A program made the translations under genes and the position numbers. Source: Lachnospiraceae bacterium (GTDB lineage: Bacteria; Bacillota; Clostridia; Lachnospirales; Lachnospiraceae). Taken from it: DNA of 37,072 bases. This document shows, one piece after another, positions 15,216-24,215 of this stretch (position 1 is its first letter; each line of letters begins with the position of its first letter). The stretch covers positions 1 to 37,072 of the forward strand of contig JAFLTH010000025.1 in NCBI GenBank assembly GCA_022510525.1, in the 5' to 3' direction. Below the pieces are notes generated by a model, which was not told the origin of the DNA, made no database searches, and saw only the letters and a list, made by a program, of their open reading frames with translations.

Positions 15216-16754
15216 ATGGTTGAATTACGCAGTACAATACATGAATTACTTGAAAAGGCGGCAGAATCTTATGGTACGCAGGATGCTTTCAGATACAAGG
15301 TAAAAGTTGCGGATGAAAGCGGTAAAAAAGAGACTAAAATAGAGTCAAAGACTTACAAACAGCTTAAAGAAGACACTGAGCATTTTAAGGCAACGCTTGA
15401 AGAACTGGGAGAACAGGGGAAACATATCGCAATTATAGGTGCTACATCTTATTCATGGGTTGTAGCATACTATGGTATTGTAAACGGTGGCAGCGTAGCA
15501 GTGCCGTTGGATGCCAATCTCCCCGCGGAGGATTTGTGCGAGCTGCTTGACAGGGCGGATGTTACTACTCTTGTGTATGATGAGCTAAAGGCGGATGTGG
15601 CAGTTATGGCTGCGGAAAAATGCCCTAAGCTGAAAAATGTAATAGCCATGGAAGAAGAAAGCAAGGTTTCAAATGCCTTATATATGTGGGAATTGATTGA
15701 AAAATCTACTCCCGCAGGCGGGTATACACCTGCTCCGGAAGATTTAGCTACCATAATGTTTACATCAGGTACAACAGGAAAGAGTAAGGGTGTAATGCTT
15801 ACACACAGGAACCTTGCAGAGAATGCGACTGCACTTGATATGGGGTATGAACCGGGAATGGTTGTAATGAGTGTACTTCCCGTACATCATGCATATTGTC
15901 TTAGCATGGATATACTAAAGGGAGCCTCCATAGGAGCAATTATCTGTATTAATGACTCACTGTTAAGGGTTGCCAAGAATATCAAACTTTTTGAACCCAA
16001 TATGATCCTGATGGTTCCGCTTATGGTGGAAACACTTGCGAAAAAGCTGGAAGAAGCAGCACTTGTACCGGCTCCAATCATTAAAGCCAAGGTATTTGGA
16101 AAGCAGTTCCATACAATCTGCAGTGGAGGCGCCTACTTAAACCCTGCGTATATTGATATGTTTAAAAAATATGGAATCACTATTTTACAGGGTTACGGTA
16201 TGACTGAAAACGCACCTGTTATAAGTACAAACACCAATGATGCTTTTAAGGCCGGATCAATAGGTAAATGTATGCCCAACTGTGAAGTAAAGATTGTAGA
16301 TGAAGAGTTGTGGGTAAAAGGCAGTAGTGTTATGCAGGGTTATTATAATATGCCGGAGGAGACTGCTGAAACTCTTGAAGACGGCTGGTTAAAGACCGGT
16401 GACCTCGGATATATAGACGAGGAAGGTTTCCTTTTCCTCACCGGACGTAAGAAGAATCTTATCATAACTCCAAACGGAGAAAACGTATCTCCGGAGGAGA
16501 TTGAAAATAAACTTGGTGAAAATCGCATTATTCAGGAAGTTCTTGTACGTGACAGTGAAGGTGTAATCGAGGCCGAGATTTTCCCCGATCTTGAATATGT
16601 TAAAAAGAAAAAAATCAAGGATGTGCAGGCGCAGCTTCAGGATATCATAGATGAATATAACAAGACGGCACCGCTTTATAAGCGTATATTTAAGTTGAAA
16701 GTGCGTGATGTGGAATTTGAAAAGAATACCACAAAGAAGATAAAGAGGTTTTAA
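15216..16754 (+). CDS. AMP-binding acyl/aminoacyl ligase
   Basis: 512 residues from the ATG at 15216, selected for ATAGGAG 5 bases upstream; an ATG at 15174 lacks a site. All adenylate-forming motifs are present: FTSGTTGKSKGVMLTH (A3, near 180), GYGMTENAP (A5), KTGDLGYIDEEGF (A7), GRKKNLIITPNGENVSPEEIE (A8) and the final catalytic Lys in TTKKIKRF (A10). The layout is nearer to fatty acyl-CoA/ACP synthetases (FadD/AasS type) than to NRPS amino acid adenylation domains. It most likely activates a fatty or aryl acid and loads Ser34 of the carrier encoded 97 bases upstream. The long N-terminal charged segment (about 20-55) is slightly unusual. Confidence 0.9.
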   Translation: MVELRSTIHELLEKAAESYGTQDAFRYKVKVADESGKKETKIESKTYKQLKEDTEHFKATLEELGEQGKHIAIIGATSYSWVVAYYGIVNGGSVAVPLDANLPAEDLCELLDRADVTTLVYDELKADVAVMAAEKCPKLKNVIAMEEESKVSNALYMWELIEKSTPAGGYTPAPEDLATIMFTSGTTGKSKGVMLTHRNLAENATALDMGYEPGMVVMSVLPVHHAYCLSMDILKGASIGAIICINDSLLRVAKNIKLFEPNMILMVPLMVETLAKKLEEAALVPAPIIKAKVFGKQFHTICSGGAYLNPAYIDMFKKYGITILQGYGMTENAPVISTNTNDAFKAGSIGKCMPNCEVKIVDEELWVKGSSVMQGYYNMPEETAETLEDGWLKTGDLGYIDEEGFLFLTGRKKNLIITPNGENVSPEEIENKLGENRIIQEVLVRDSEGVIEAEIFPDLEYVKKKKIKDVQAQLQDIIDEYNKTAPLYKRIFKLKVRDVEFEKNTTKKIKRF

Positions 16755-16794
16755 TAGTACAGTTATATTTAGACGGTCTGGGGAAAGAAATAAT

Positions 16795-17814
16795 ATGGAT
16801 AAAACAATATATGTGTCCAAAAATAAAAATGATTCAAATGTTTTTTCGTCTATAAATGATGCCGTTAACAGTATACCTAAAGATAATCAGACTCCGGTTA
16901 CGATTGTAATTGCACCGGGAATCTACCGGGAAAAAGTTACAATTGACAGGCCCTTTCTAAGTATTGAAGGCAGTGGAGAGAGCAATAAGGATACCGTTAT
17001 TACATACGATGATTATGCCAATTTTATAATGGAAGACGGAATGAAGCGTGGAACTTTCCGCTCCTATACTGCATTTATTGATGCGCATGACGTTACATTG
17101 AAGAACCTTACTATAGAAAATGCTTCGGGAGATTCTGTTACGCATGGACAGGCAATTGCCCTGTATGCAGATGGCGACAGGCTTGTCATTGATTCCTGTA
17201 ATATTATCGGGCATCAGGACACACTTTTTACAGGACCTCTTCCGCCTAAGGAAGCCGTAAAAGACGGATTCATCGGACCTAAGCAGTTTGCACCCAGAAT
17301 TCATGGCAGGCAGTATTATAAAGATTGCTATATCTGCGGGGATGTTGATTTTATCTTTGGAGGGGCAACAGCCTATTTTGAAAATTGCACAATTGAGTCT
17401 TTGCGACGTTTTTCTGAAGATGATCGGATACAAGGTTATGTTACAGCGGCGTCAACACCTGAAGAAGAGGAATATGGTTATGTGTTTTCAGAGTGCAGGA
17501 TAATTTCAGGGGAATGCCCGCAGGGAAGTGTTTATCTTGGACGGCCTTGGAGAAATTATGCAAAAACGATATTTATCAATTGTGATTTAGGTGCTCATAT
17601 CCGACCTGAATTGTTTCACGACTGGAATAAAGAGGATGCAAGAGAAACTATTTTTTATGGAATTTACAGAGATGATGTAAATGAAGATTTTTCAAAGCGT
17701 GCTGATTTTGTCAGGAAGCTGGATAAGGAGCAGGTACTTGCTTTTTCCAAAGAGAAAGTATTGGCAGGAAAGGATGGCTGGCAGTGCAGAATGTCAGAAG
17801 ATAAAAATGGTTAA
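16795..17814 (+). CDS. Pectinesterase (carbohydrate esterase family 8), apparently cytoplasmic
   Basis: 339 residues. It removes methyl esters from galacturonate in pectin or its oligomers. The right-handed beta-helix motifs are clear: SINDAVNSIP at the start, GIYREKV, HGQAIALYADGDRL, GHQDTLF (Gln141, catalytic Asp142), GDVDFIFGGA (Asp185) and LGRPWR (Arg250). There is no signal peptide or anchor; the protein starts MDKTIYVSKNKNDS. It would therefore act on imported oligogalacturonides. Several gut Lachnospiraceae degrade pectin this way, in line with the lifestyle suggested by the window. No pectate lyase or transporter is adjacent. GGGGAAAG precedes the ATG; the end overlaps the next gene by 8 bases. 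Confidence 0.92.
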   Translation: MDKTIYVSKNKNDSNVFSSINDAVNSIPKDNQTPVTIVIAPGIYREKVTIDRPFLSIEGSGESNKDTVITYDDYANFIMEDGMKRGTFRSYTAFIDAHDVTLKNLTIENASGDSVTHGQAIALYADGDRLVIDSCNIIGHQDTLFTGPLPPKEAVKDGFIGPKQFAPRIHGRQYYKDCYICGDVDFIFGGATAYFENCTIESLRRFSEDDRIQGYVTAASTPEEEEYGYVFSECRIISGECPQGSVYLGRPWRNYAKTIFINCDLGAHIRPELFHDWNKEDARETIFYGIYRDDVNEDFSKRADFVRKLDKEQVLAFSKEKVLAGKDGWQCRMSEDKNG

Positions 17815-18622
17815 CATAACTAAAGATAATTTCAATCTTACACAAATCTGTGAATCCGGTCAGTGTTTCCGGATGCTGAAAGAAAATGACAATCTGTACA
17901 GCGTGATTGCGGGAAATCGCTATCTGGAAGTAGAGCAGCAGGGGAACCAATGCATTTTTTACTGTGATGAGTCGGAATTTGAAGGGTTCTGGAAAAAATA
18001 CTTTGATTTGGATAGCGATTATGCCGCTTACATAGGAACTATTGATTCTGAGGATACATATTTGCTTGATGCGGCCGCATTCGGCTCCGGTATCCGTATC
18101 CTGAATCAGGATTTGTGGGAGATGATAGTCACCTTCCTTATTTCCCAGCAGAATAATATAACGAGAATCAGACGCTGCATCAATAATATCTGCGAGCGTT
18201 ACGGTGAAAAACAAACCACTGCACAGGGGAAAGTTTTTTATACTTTTCCCGAAGCGGAAGCTCTGGCTGACCTGGAAGAAGATGCGCTTATGGAATGTAA
18301 TCTTGGATATCGCAGCAAGTATGTGGTGCGCACTGCCGGAAGCATAGTTTCCGGGGATGTGAGTCTGGATGCCCTGCATAGTATGCCATATCCCCGGGCC
18401 AGGGAAGAATTACTTAAACTCTATGGTGTAGGAGGTAAAGTTGCAGACTGTATCTGTCTGTTCGCCCTGCATCATCTTGAAGCATTTCCTGTTGATACTC
18501 ATATCAATCAGGCCCTTACCAAGCATTATCAGACAGGATTCCCCAATGATAGATACAAAGGATATCAAGGGATAATGCAGCAGTATATATTTTATTATGA
18601 GTTATTTAATAAGAAAAATTAG
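17807..18622 (+). CDS. ogg: 8-oxoguanine DNA glycosylase (OGG1-type, HhH-GPD)
   Basis: 271 residues from the ATG at 17807; a longer reading frame from 17681 runs through the pectinesterase gene and is rejected. It removes oxidised guanine and cuts the strand by its lyase activity. The N-terminal OGG_N part has FNLTQICESGQCFRM. The catalytic HhH-GPD part has LISQQNNITRIRRCINNIC, then the hairpin GVGGKVADCICLFALHH with the Schiff-base lysine Lys211, and PVDTHI with the activating Asp230. The YEHL-type C-terminus looks complete. It overlaps the pectinesterase stop by 8 bases, so it is probably cotranscribed although functionally unrelated; the DNA repair theme continues with recQ. Confidence 0.9.
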   Translation: MVNITKDNFNLTQICESGQCFRMLKENDNLYSVIAGNRYLEVEQQGNQCIFYCDESEFEGFWKKYFDLDSDYAAYIGTIDSEDTYLLDAAAFGSGIRILNQDLWEMIVTFLISQQNNITRIRRCINNICERYGEKQTTAQGKVFYTFPEAEALADLEEDALMECNLGYRSKYVVRTAGSIVSGDVSLDALHSMPYPRAREELLKLYGVGGKVADCICLFALHHLEAFPVDTHINQALTKHYQTGFPNDRYKGYQGIMQQYIFYYELFNKKN

Positions 18623-18703
18623 CAAACGAAATAATAGAGAAAAATTTACTGATATTAATACACAAAGAGAGGAACAGGCCGCCCGGCTTTATCAAAAGAA
18701 TAT

Positions 18704-20584
18704 ATGGACAAATTCGATATACTAGGGAAATACTTTGGCTATACCTCCTTTCGGGAAGGTCAGGAAATCCTGATAGACAATATTTTAAGCAATCAGGATG
18801 TGCTGGGAATTATGCCTACCGGAGCAGGCAAGTCACTTTGTTATCAGGTTCCGGCGCTTCTTATGCCGGGTATTACATTAGTCATTTCACCGCTGATATC
18901 TTTGATGAAAGATCAGGTGCAGGCATTAAATCAAGCAGGTATTCATGCTGCTTATATCAACAGTTCCTTAAGTGAATCCCAGATTTCCAAAGCATTAAAG
19001 CTGGCAGCTGCCGGACAGTATAAAATTATTTATGTGGCACCGGAACGTCTTGAGACCTATGAGTTTATGAACTTTGTTAGGCAGGTGGAGATTTCAATGG
19101 TTACTGTGGACGAAGCACATTGCATATCGCAATGGGGACAGGATTTCCGTCCAAGTTATCTCAAAATTGTTCAATTCATTAAGCAGCTAAGTAAGAGACC
19201 CGTTATTACCGCATTTACCGCAACGGCTACCGAAAATGTCAAGGAAGATATCATATGTGTTCTGGGGCTTAACGAGCCTTACATACTGGTCACAGGCTTT
19301 GACAGGAAAAATCTCTATTTTGCAGTTGAAACTCCTAAGAAAAAAGACGCATATGTAATGAATTATATAAATAAACATAGCACAGAGAGCGGAATTATTT
19401 ATTGTGCCACAAGGAAGAACGTGGACACTCTTTATGACAAACTCTGCTCGGAAAATGTCCCGGTAACAAAGTATCATGCAGGACTGACAGCCGAAGAACG
19501 AAGGCAGAATCAGGAGGATTTTATCTATGACAGAACTCCGGTGATGATTGCCACGAATGCATTCGGTATGGGTATAGATAAATCCAATGTCAGATATGTG
19601 ATCCATTACAATATGCCGCAGAGCATGGAAAATTATTATCAGGAGGCCGGGCGTGCCGGACGCGACGGTGAACGCGCGGAATGTATTTTATTATATTCCT
19701 CACAAGATGTTGTAATTAATCGCTTTTTGTTGGATAATAAAGAACAGAGGACCGAATATACACCGGAGGAAATGGATGCCATACGGGAGAGGGATGAGGA
19801 CCGGTTGAGGTCCATGACTTATTACTGTATGACAACGAACTGCCTCAGGGAATATATTCTGAAATATTTTGGTGAAAAAGGAAATTCATACTGTGAAAAC
19901 TGTCTTAACTGTCTTATGGAATTTGAAGAGGTGGACGTTACGGAGGCAGCTTTAAAAATCATAGCCTGCATATTGGAGGTAAGACAGAGATACGGTATAA
20001 ATGTTATTGCAGGAATACTTGCGGGGGACAACCGTGCCAAGCTTCGTGAATACGGAGTATTTGAATATAGCTCTTATGGCAGCTTAAAAGATATGAATGA
20101 AGTGGATATTAAGCAGATCATAAACATTATGCTGGTCCAGGAGTTTCTCATACAGACAAATGATAAGTATGCGCTTTTAAAAGTAACGAGGAAAGCGGAT
20201 GAAATAACGCGAGGTGACACGCGTGTCATTTTCAAAAAATCCAAGAAAGCGCCTGACGTGGAAAAAGAGACAACCAAATCCAAGAAAGCTTCGGCCAGAG
20301 CGCGTCGCTCGGATACGTTAAATTCAAGGGGCTTAGAGCTGTTTGAGCAGCTTAGGGAACTTCGTACATCTATAGCCAGAGAGGAAGGTATGCCGCCATA
20401 TATCATATTTTCCGATAAGACACTGGTGGATATGTGTGTCAAATCTCCTTTGGACAAGGAAGAAATGCTTAAGGTAAGCGGTGTCGGGGAAAACAAGTTC
20501 GAAAGATATGGGGAACGATTCCTTAATGTGATATTGGAATACACCGGCGGAGTACGTGAAAAGTTTTATTTTGGTGAGCTATAA
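18704..20584 (+). CDS. recQ: ATP-dependent DNA helicase RecQ
   Basis: 626 residues. The superfamily 2 helicase core has Walker A GAGKSLCYQ (about residues 40-48), DEAHCISQWGQDFRPSY (motif II plus the RecQ aromatic loop), TATATENV (motif III), IIYCATRKNVD (motif IV), ATNAFGMGIDKSNVR (motif V) and YYQEAGRAGRDG (motif VI). The RQC zinc site is the four-cysteine stretch around TNCLREYILKYFG and YCENCLNC. The C-terminal part (about 535-615) is an HRDC domain (LFEQLRELRTSIAREEGMPP). A lysine-rich linker precedes it. It unwinds DNA at stalled forks and in recombination. The ATG has only a weak site; a better AGAGAGGAA lies about 30 bases up with no start codon near it. Position 20215-20228 holds one copy of the dispersed palindrome. 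Confidence 0.95.
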   Translation: MDKFDILGKYFGYTSFREGQEILIDNILSNQDVLGIMPTGAGKSLCYQVPALLMPGITLVISPLISLMKDQVQALNQAGIHAAYINSSLSESQISKALKLAAAGQYKIIYVAPERLETYEFMNFVRQVEISMVTVDEAHCISQWGQDFRPSYLKIVQFIKQLSKRPVITAFTATATENVKEDIICVLGLNEPYILVTGFDRKNLYFAVETPKKKDAYVMNYINKHSTESGIIYCATRKNVDTLYDKLCSENVPVTKYHAGLTAEERRQNQEDFIYDRTPVMIATNAFGMGIDKSNVRYVIHYNMPQSMENYYQEAGRAGRDGERAECILLYSSQDVVINRFLLDNKEQRTEYTPEEMDAIRERDEDRLRSMTYYCMTTNCLREYILKYFGEKGNSYCENCLNCLMEFEEVDVTEAALKIIACILEVRQRYGINVIAGILAGDNRAKLREYGVFEYSSYGSLKDMNEVDIKQIINIMLVQEFLIQTNDKYALLKVTRKADEITRGDTRVIFKKSKKAPDVEKETTKSKKASARARRSDTLNSRGLELFEQLRELRTSIAREEGMPPYIIFSDKTLVDMCVKSPLDKEEMLKVSGVGENKFERYGERFLNVILEYTGGVREKFYFGEL

Positions 20585-20632
20585 GCTGTAAAGCTTTTAA
20601 TGCATAAATTTATATAAATATGGGGGTATATT

Positions 20633-22465
20633 ATGAGCAGACTGGAAATCATTTCGCCCAACAGAACCAGAATAGTCATGGAAGGACTATATAAGGATTT
20701 GGAGCGAAGAATTGAATCAAGTCCTCCGGGCTTATGTCCGGTGGATATGTCAAGGGCATTTTTGGAATTGTGCCATGCACAGACCTGCGGAAAATGTGTG
20801 CCATGCCGCATAGGTCTGGGTCAGCTGGGACATTTTATCGAGGATGTTCTGGACGGAAATGCAACTATGGAAACACTTGATGTCATGGAAGAGACTGCCC
20901 TTTCAATTATGGAGTCGGCAGACTGTGCCATAGGTTATGAAGCCGCACATATGGTGTACAAAGGACTTATAGGCTATCGTGATGATTATGAGGAACACAT
21001 CAGAAACGGCCGTTGTACCTGTACATATAGTAATCCAGTACCATGTATGTCTATGTGCCCTGCACAGGTGGATATTCCGGGCTATGTAGCGCTTGTAAGA
21101 GAAGGCAGGTATGCGGATGCAATCCGTCTTATCAGGAAAGACAATCCGTTCCCGACTACCTGCGGCTTTATCTGTGAGCATCCGTGTGAAGCAAGATGTA
21201 GAAGAAATATGATGGATGATGCCGTTAATATAAGGGGACTCAAAAGGGTGGCTGCTGATTTTGCGGGAGAAGTAGATCCGCCTGAGTGTGCACCGTCTAC
21301 CGGGAAGAAGATCGCGGTGCTCGGAGGCGGACCGGGTGGACTTAGTGCAGCATATTATCTTCAGCTGATGGGACACCAGACTACCGTATTTGAGATGCTT
21401 CCTGAGCTTGGCGGAATGCTTAGATATGGTATTCCCAATTACCGTCTGCCTAAGAACAGACTGGATGATGATATCAAAAACATCTTAAAGACCGGAGTTG
21501 AAGTAAAGCATGGTCTCAAGATAGGTCAGGATATTGATATTAAGACATTGAGAGAAGAGTATGATGCAGTACTTATTACTATAGGTGCAAGTACTGACAA
21601 GAAGCTTGGGCTTGAGGGAGAGGATGCGGATGGTATCTTATCGGCAGTGCAATTCCTCAGGAATGTGGGTAAAAATGAAATCATGGACTTATCAGGCAAA
21701 GAAGTTGCGGTAATCGGCGGCGGTAATGTTTCTATGGATGCCGTACGTACAGCTAAACGTCTTGGAGCCAAAAAAGTAAGTATTGTATATCGTAGAAGAG
21801 TTGACGATATGACGGCTCTCCCGGCTGAGATTGAAGGAGCCGTTGCCGAGGGTATTGAAGTTCAGACTTTAAAAGCACCGGCATCAATAGATGTAGACGA
21901 GAATAACCACGTAAAAGGAATCTATGTGACGCCACAGATGATAAGCGAAATCCGTGACGGACGCGCAAGCGTTAAACCTACAGGAGAAGAAAATATATAC
22001 ATACCCTGTGATGTGCTGGTTGTGGCTATCGGACAGGATATAGAGACTCGTCATTTTGAAGAATCCGGAGTTCAGGTATCGAGAGGAAAGATTGTTGCAT
22101 CAAGTACAGGCGCAATTGCCAATATGCCCGGTGTATTTGCGGGAGGTGACTGCGCAAGCGGTCCCGCTTCCGTAATAAAAGCAATTGCTGCGGCTAAGGT
22201 TGTAGCTGCAAACATAGATGAATATCTGGGATATCGTCATGAAATATCCTGTGATGTTGAAATCCCTGAGGCCCATTTGGACGATCCGATTCCGTGCGGA
22301 AGGGTGAACCTTACCGAGCGTGAAGCCTGCGTAAGAGTATGCGATTTTGAGGGCGTTGAAAACTGCATGACTGAAAAAGAAGCAAAGCAGGAGGCCGGAA
22401 GGTGTCTGCGCTGCGACCATTTCGGATTTGGAATATTTAAAGGAGGCAGAGAGACATTATGGTAA
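20633..22465 (+). CDS. Fe-S flavoprotein: NuoF C-terminal-like domain fused to GltD-like NAD(P)H oxidoreductase, hydrogenase partner
   Basis: 610 residues. Residues 40-110 match only the last, 4Fe-4S part of NuoF/HydB (Cys52, Cys55 and Cys58 in CGKCVPCRIG, and a later Cys in ADCAIG); the FMN- and NADH-binding parts of NuoF are absent. Residues 125-210 are the GltD-type Fer4_20 region (MCPAQVDIPGY, CGFICEHPCEARCRRN). A FAD dinucleotide fold follows (LGGGPGGLSAAYYL), then a second nucleotide fold (VIGGGNVSMDAVRTAKRL) for NAD(P)H. A Cys-rich tail ends it (CVRVCDFEGVENC, GRCLRCDH). It overlaps the hydrogenase gene by 7 bases, so it most likely passes electrons between NAD(P)H and the hydrogenase, perhaps by flavin bifurcation with ferredoxin. 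Nucleotide specificity is not certain. TGGGGG precedes the ATG. Confidence 0.88.
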   Translation: MSRLEIISPNRTRIVMEGLYKDLERRIESSPPGLCPVDMSRAFLELCHAQTCGKCVPCRIGLGQLGHFIEDVLDGNATMETLDVMEETALSIMESADCAIGYEAAHMVYKGLIGYRDDYEEHIRNGRCTCTYSNPVPCMSMCPAQVDIPGYVALVREGRYADAIRLIRKDNPFPTTCGFICEHPCEARCRRNMMDDAVNIRGLKRVAADFAGEVDPPECAPSTGKKIAVLGGGPGGLSAAYYLQLMGHQTTVFEMLPELGGMLRYGIPNYRLPKNRLDDDIKNILKTGVEVKHGLKIGQDIDIKTLREEYDAVLITIGASTDKKLGLEGEDADGILSAVQFLRNVGKNEIMDLSGKEVAVIGGGNVSMDAVRTAKRLGAKKVSIVYRRRVDDMTALPAEIEGAVAEGIEVQTLKAPASIDVDENNHVKGIYVTPQMISEIRDGRASVKPTGEENIYIPCDVLVVAIGQDIETRHFEESGVQVSRGKIVASSTGAIANMPGVFAGGDCASGPASVIKAIAAAKVVAANIDEYLGYRHEISCDVEIPEAHLDDPIPCGRVNLTEREACVRVCDFEGVENCMTEKEAKQEAGRCLRCDHFGFGIFKGGRETLW

Positions 22466-24189
22466 ATATTACGATTGATAATAAAAAGATTTCCGTACCG
22501 GAAAATACTACTATTATGGAGGCTGCCGCACAAAACGGGATTCCGATACCAAAACTATGTTATTTAAAAGATATTAACGAAATAGCAGCCTGTCGTGTTT
22601 GTGTAGTTGAATTAGAGGGAAAAGAAAAACTGATCACATCCTGTAATAATGTTGCTAAAGATGGAATGGTTATTTATACCAATAGCCCTAAGGTGCGCAA
22701 GCATAGAAGGACAACTGTTGAACTTCTGCTTTCCCAGCATGACGGTAATTGTGTATGCTGTTCCAGAAGCGGAAACTGCAGCCTTCAGAGTGTTGCAAAT
22801 GATCTAAATATTATAGACATTCCCTTTAAGCAAGAGATTGAGCGCCAGCCGTGGAACAAGGATTTCCCGCTTATACGTGACTCGGCTAAATGTATCAAAT
22901 GTATGCGCTGCGTACAGATATGTGATAAAGTACAGGGACTTAATATCTGGGATGTAGAGGGAACAGGCTCCCGCACTACAGTCAATGTTTCAGAACATAA
23001 GACCATTGAGGAATCAGCCTGCGCACTTTGCGGACAGTGTATTACCCATTGTCCGGTAGGTGCGCTTAGAGAGCGCAACGATACCGAAAAGGTATGGGAT
23101 GCAATTGCTAACAAGGATAAGATAGTTGTGGCTCAGGTTGCGCCTGCGGTACGTGCAGCTTGGGGAGAAGAGCTTGGTCTTAAGCCGGAAGAGGCAACTA
23201 TTGGAAAAATCTTGGATTCTCTGAAACGTATGGGTGTGGACTACGTATTTGATACAACATTTTCCGCTGACCTTACCATTATGGAGGAGGGTAATGAGTT
23301 CATCAAGCGTTTTACCGCAGGTGAGTTAAAGGAACGTCCAATGTTCACTTCCTGCTGTCCGGGCTGGGTAAGATTCATAAAATCCCAGTATCCGCATATG
23401 GTGAAACAGCTTTCAACGGCGAAGTCACCTCAGCAGATGTTTGGAGCCGTTATGAAGACCTATTTTGCTAAGAAGCTTGATGTGTCTCCCAAGCAGATTT
23501 ATACGGTTTCGGTTATGCCTTGTGTTTCCAAGAAAGGCGAACGCGAAATGGAGTTGTTCTATGAAGAATATGCAGGTCATGATATTGATGCGGTTATCAC
23601 AACCAGAGAACTTGTAAAAATGATCCGCTCGGCACATATCAGTCCCGAAACCCTTCAGGATATAGAGAGTGACCGTCCGATGCAGCAGGGTTCCGGCGCC
23701 GGAGTGATCTTTGGTGTGACCGGTGGCGTTATGGAAGCGGCACTGCGCTCGGCATATTATCTTGTGAAAAAAGAAAATCCGCCGGCAGATGCTTTTAAGG
23801 CAGTCAGAAGTCCTGCATTCGGAGCTAATGACGGCGTGGCAGAGGCAGACTTTTCAATCGATGATATTACGGTAAGAACTGCCGTAGTCAGCGGTCTTGG
23901 TAATACAAGAGCATTGCTTAATAAGATTGAACGCGGAGAAGTGCATTATGACTTCGTGGAAGTAATGGCCTGTCCCGGAGGCTGTGTAGGCGGCGGTGGT
24001 CAGCCTATACATGACGGAGCGGAGCTGGCATTCGAGCGGGGCAAAACCCTCTATTATCTGGATGAAAATGCCAATATCCGTTTTTCACACGAAAATCAGG
24101 ATATAATAAATATGTATAACGAATTTTTCGAAGAACCGTTGTCGCATAAATCGCATATGTTGCTGCATACCGAACATACCGTCAAATAA
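22459..24189 (+). CDS. hydA: [FeFe] hydrogenase, CpI-like modular (M3) type
   Basis: 576 residues, nearly the length of Clostridium pasteurianum CpI (574). It evolves or oxidises H2. Modules in order: plant-type 2Fe-2S domain (residues 1-80), His-ligated 4Fe-4S (SQHDGNCVCCSRSGNC, about 95-112), a double 4Fe-4S ferredoxin domain (CIKCMRCVQIC and CALCGQCITHCP), and the H-cluster domain. The three H-cluster signatures are complete: TSCCPGW (ligand Cys299, proton-transfer Cys300), MPCVSKKGE (Cys355) and MACPGGCVGGGGQ (Cys505, Cys509). The maturases HydE, HydF and HydG are not in the window. The start has AGGAGG upstream, within the overlap with the flavoprotein gene, so the two should form a stoichiometric complex. 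Confidence 0.95.
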   Translation: MVNITIDNKKISVPENTTIMEAAAQNGIPIPKLCYLKDINEIAACRVCVVELEGKEKLITSCNNVAKDGMVIYTNSPKVRKHRRTTVELLLSQHDGNCVCCSRSGNCSLQSVANDLNIIDIPFKQEIERQPWNKDFPLIRDSAKCIKCMRCVQICDKVQGLNIWDVEGTGSRTTVNVSEHKTIEESACALCGQCITHCPVGALRERNDTEKVWDAIANKDKIVVAQVAPAVRAAWGEELGLKPEEATIGKILDSLKRMGVDYVFDTTFSADLTIMEEGNEFIKRFTAGELKERPMFTSCCPGWVRFIKSQYPHMVKQLSTAKSPQQMFGAVMKTYFAKKLDVSPKQIYTVSVMPCVSKKGEREMELFYEEYAGHDIDAVITTRELVKMIRSAHISPETLQDIESDRPMQQGSGAGVIFGVTGGVMEAALRSAYYLVKKENPPADAFKAVRSPAFGANDGVAEADFSIDDITVRTAVVSGLGNTRALLNKIERGEVHYDFVEVMACPGGCVGGGGQPIHDGAELAFERGKTLYYLDENANIRFSHENQDIINMYNEFFEEPLSHKSHMLLHTEHTVK

Positions 24190-24215
24190 GTTCCGGTATC
24201 GAAAGGAAACAATAT

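Noticed and set aside
17681-17806. N-terminal extension of the DNA glycosylase
   Set aside because: It would run over 120 bases inside the pectinesterase gene in another frame. The family's conserved start (FNLTQICESGQCFRM) fits the ATG at 17807.
17711-18379. 222-codon minus-strand open frame opposite the ogg gene
   Set aside because: Its translation is low-complexity His/Ile/Phe/Leu-rich shadow sequence; the plus strand encodes a complete glycosylase with catalytic Lys and Asp.
20633-22465. Calling the flavoprotein a glutamate synthase small subunit
   Set aside because: It carries a NuoF-type 4Fe-4S domain in front and overlaps a hydrogenase gene; no large glutamate synthase subunit is present.
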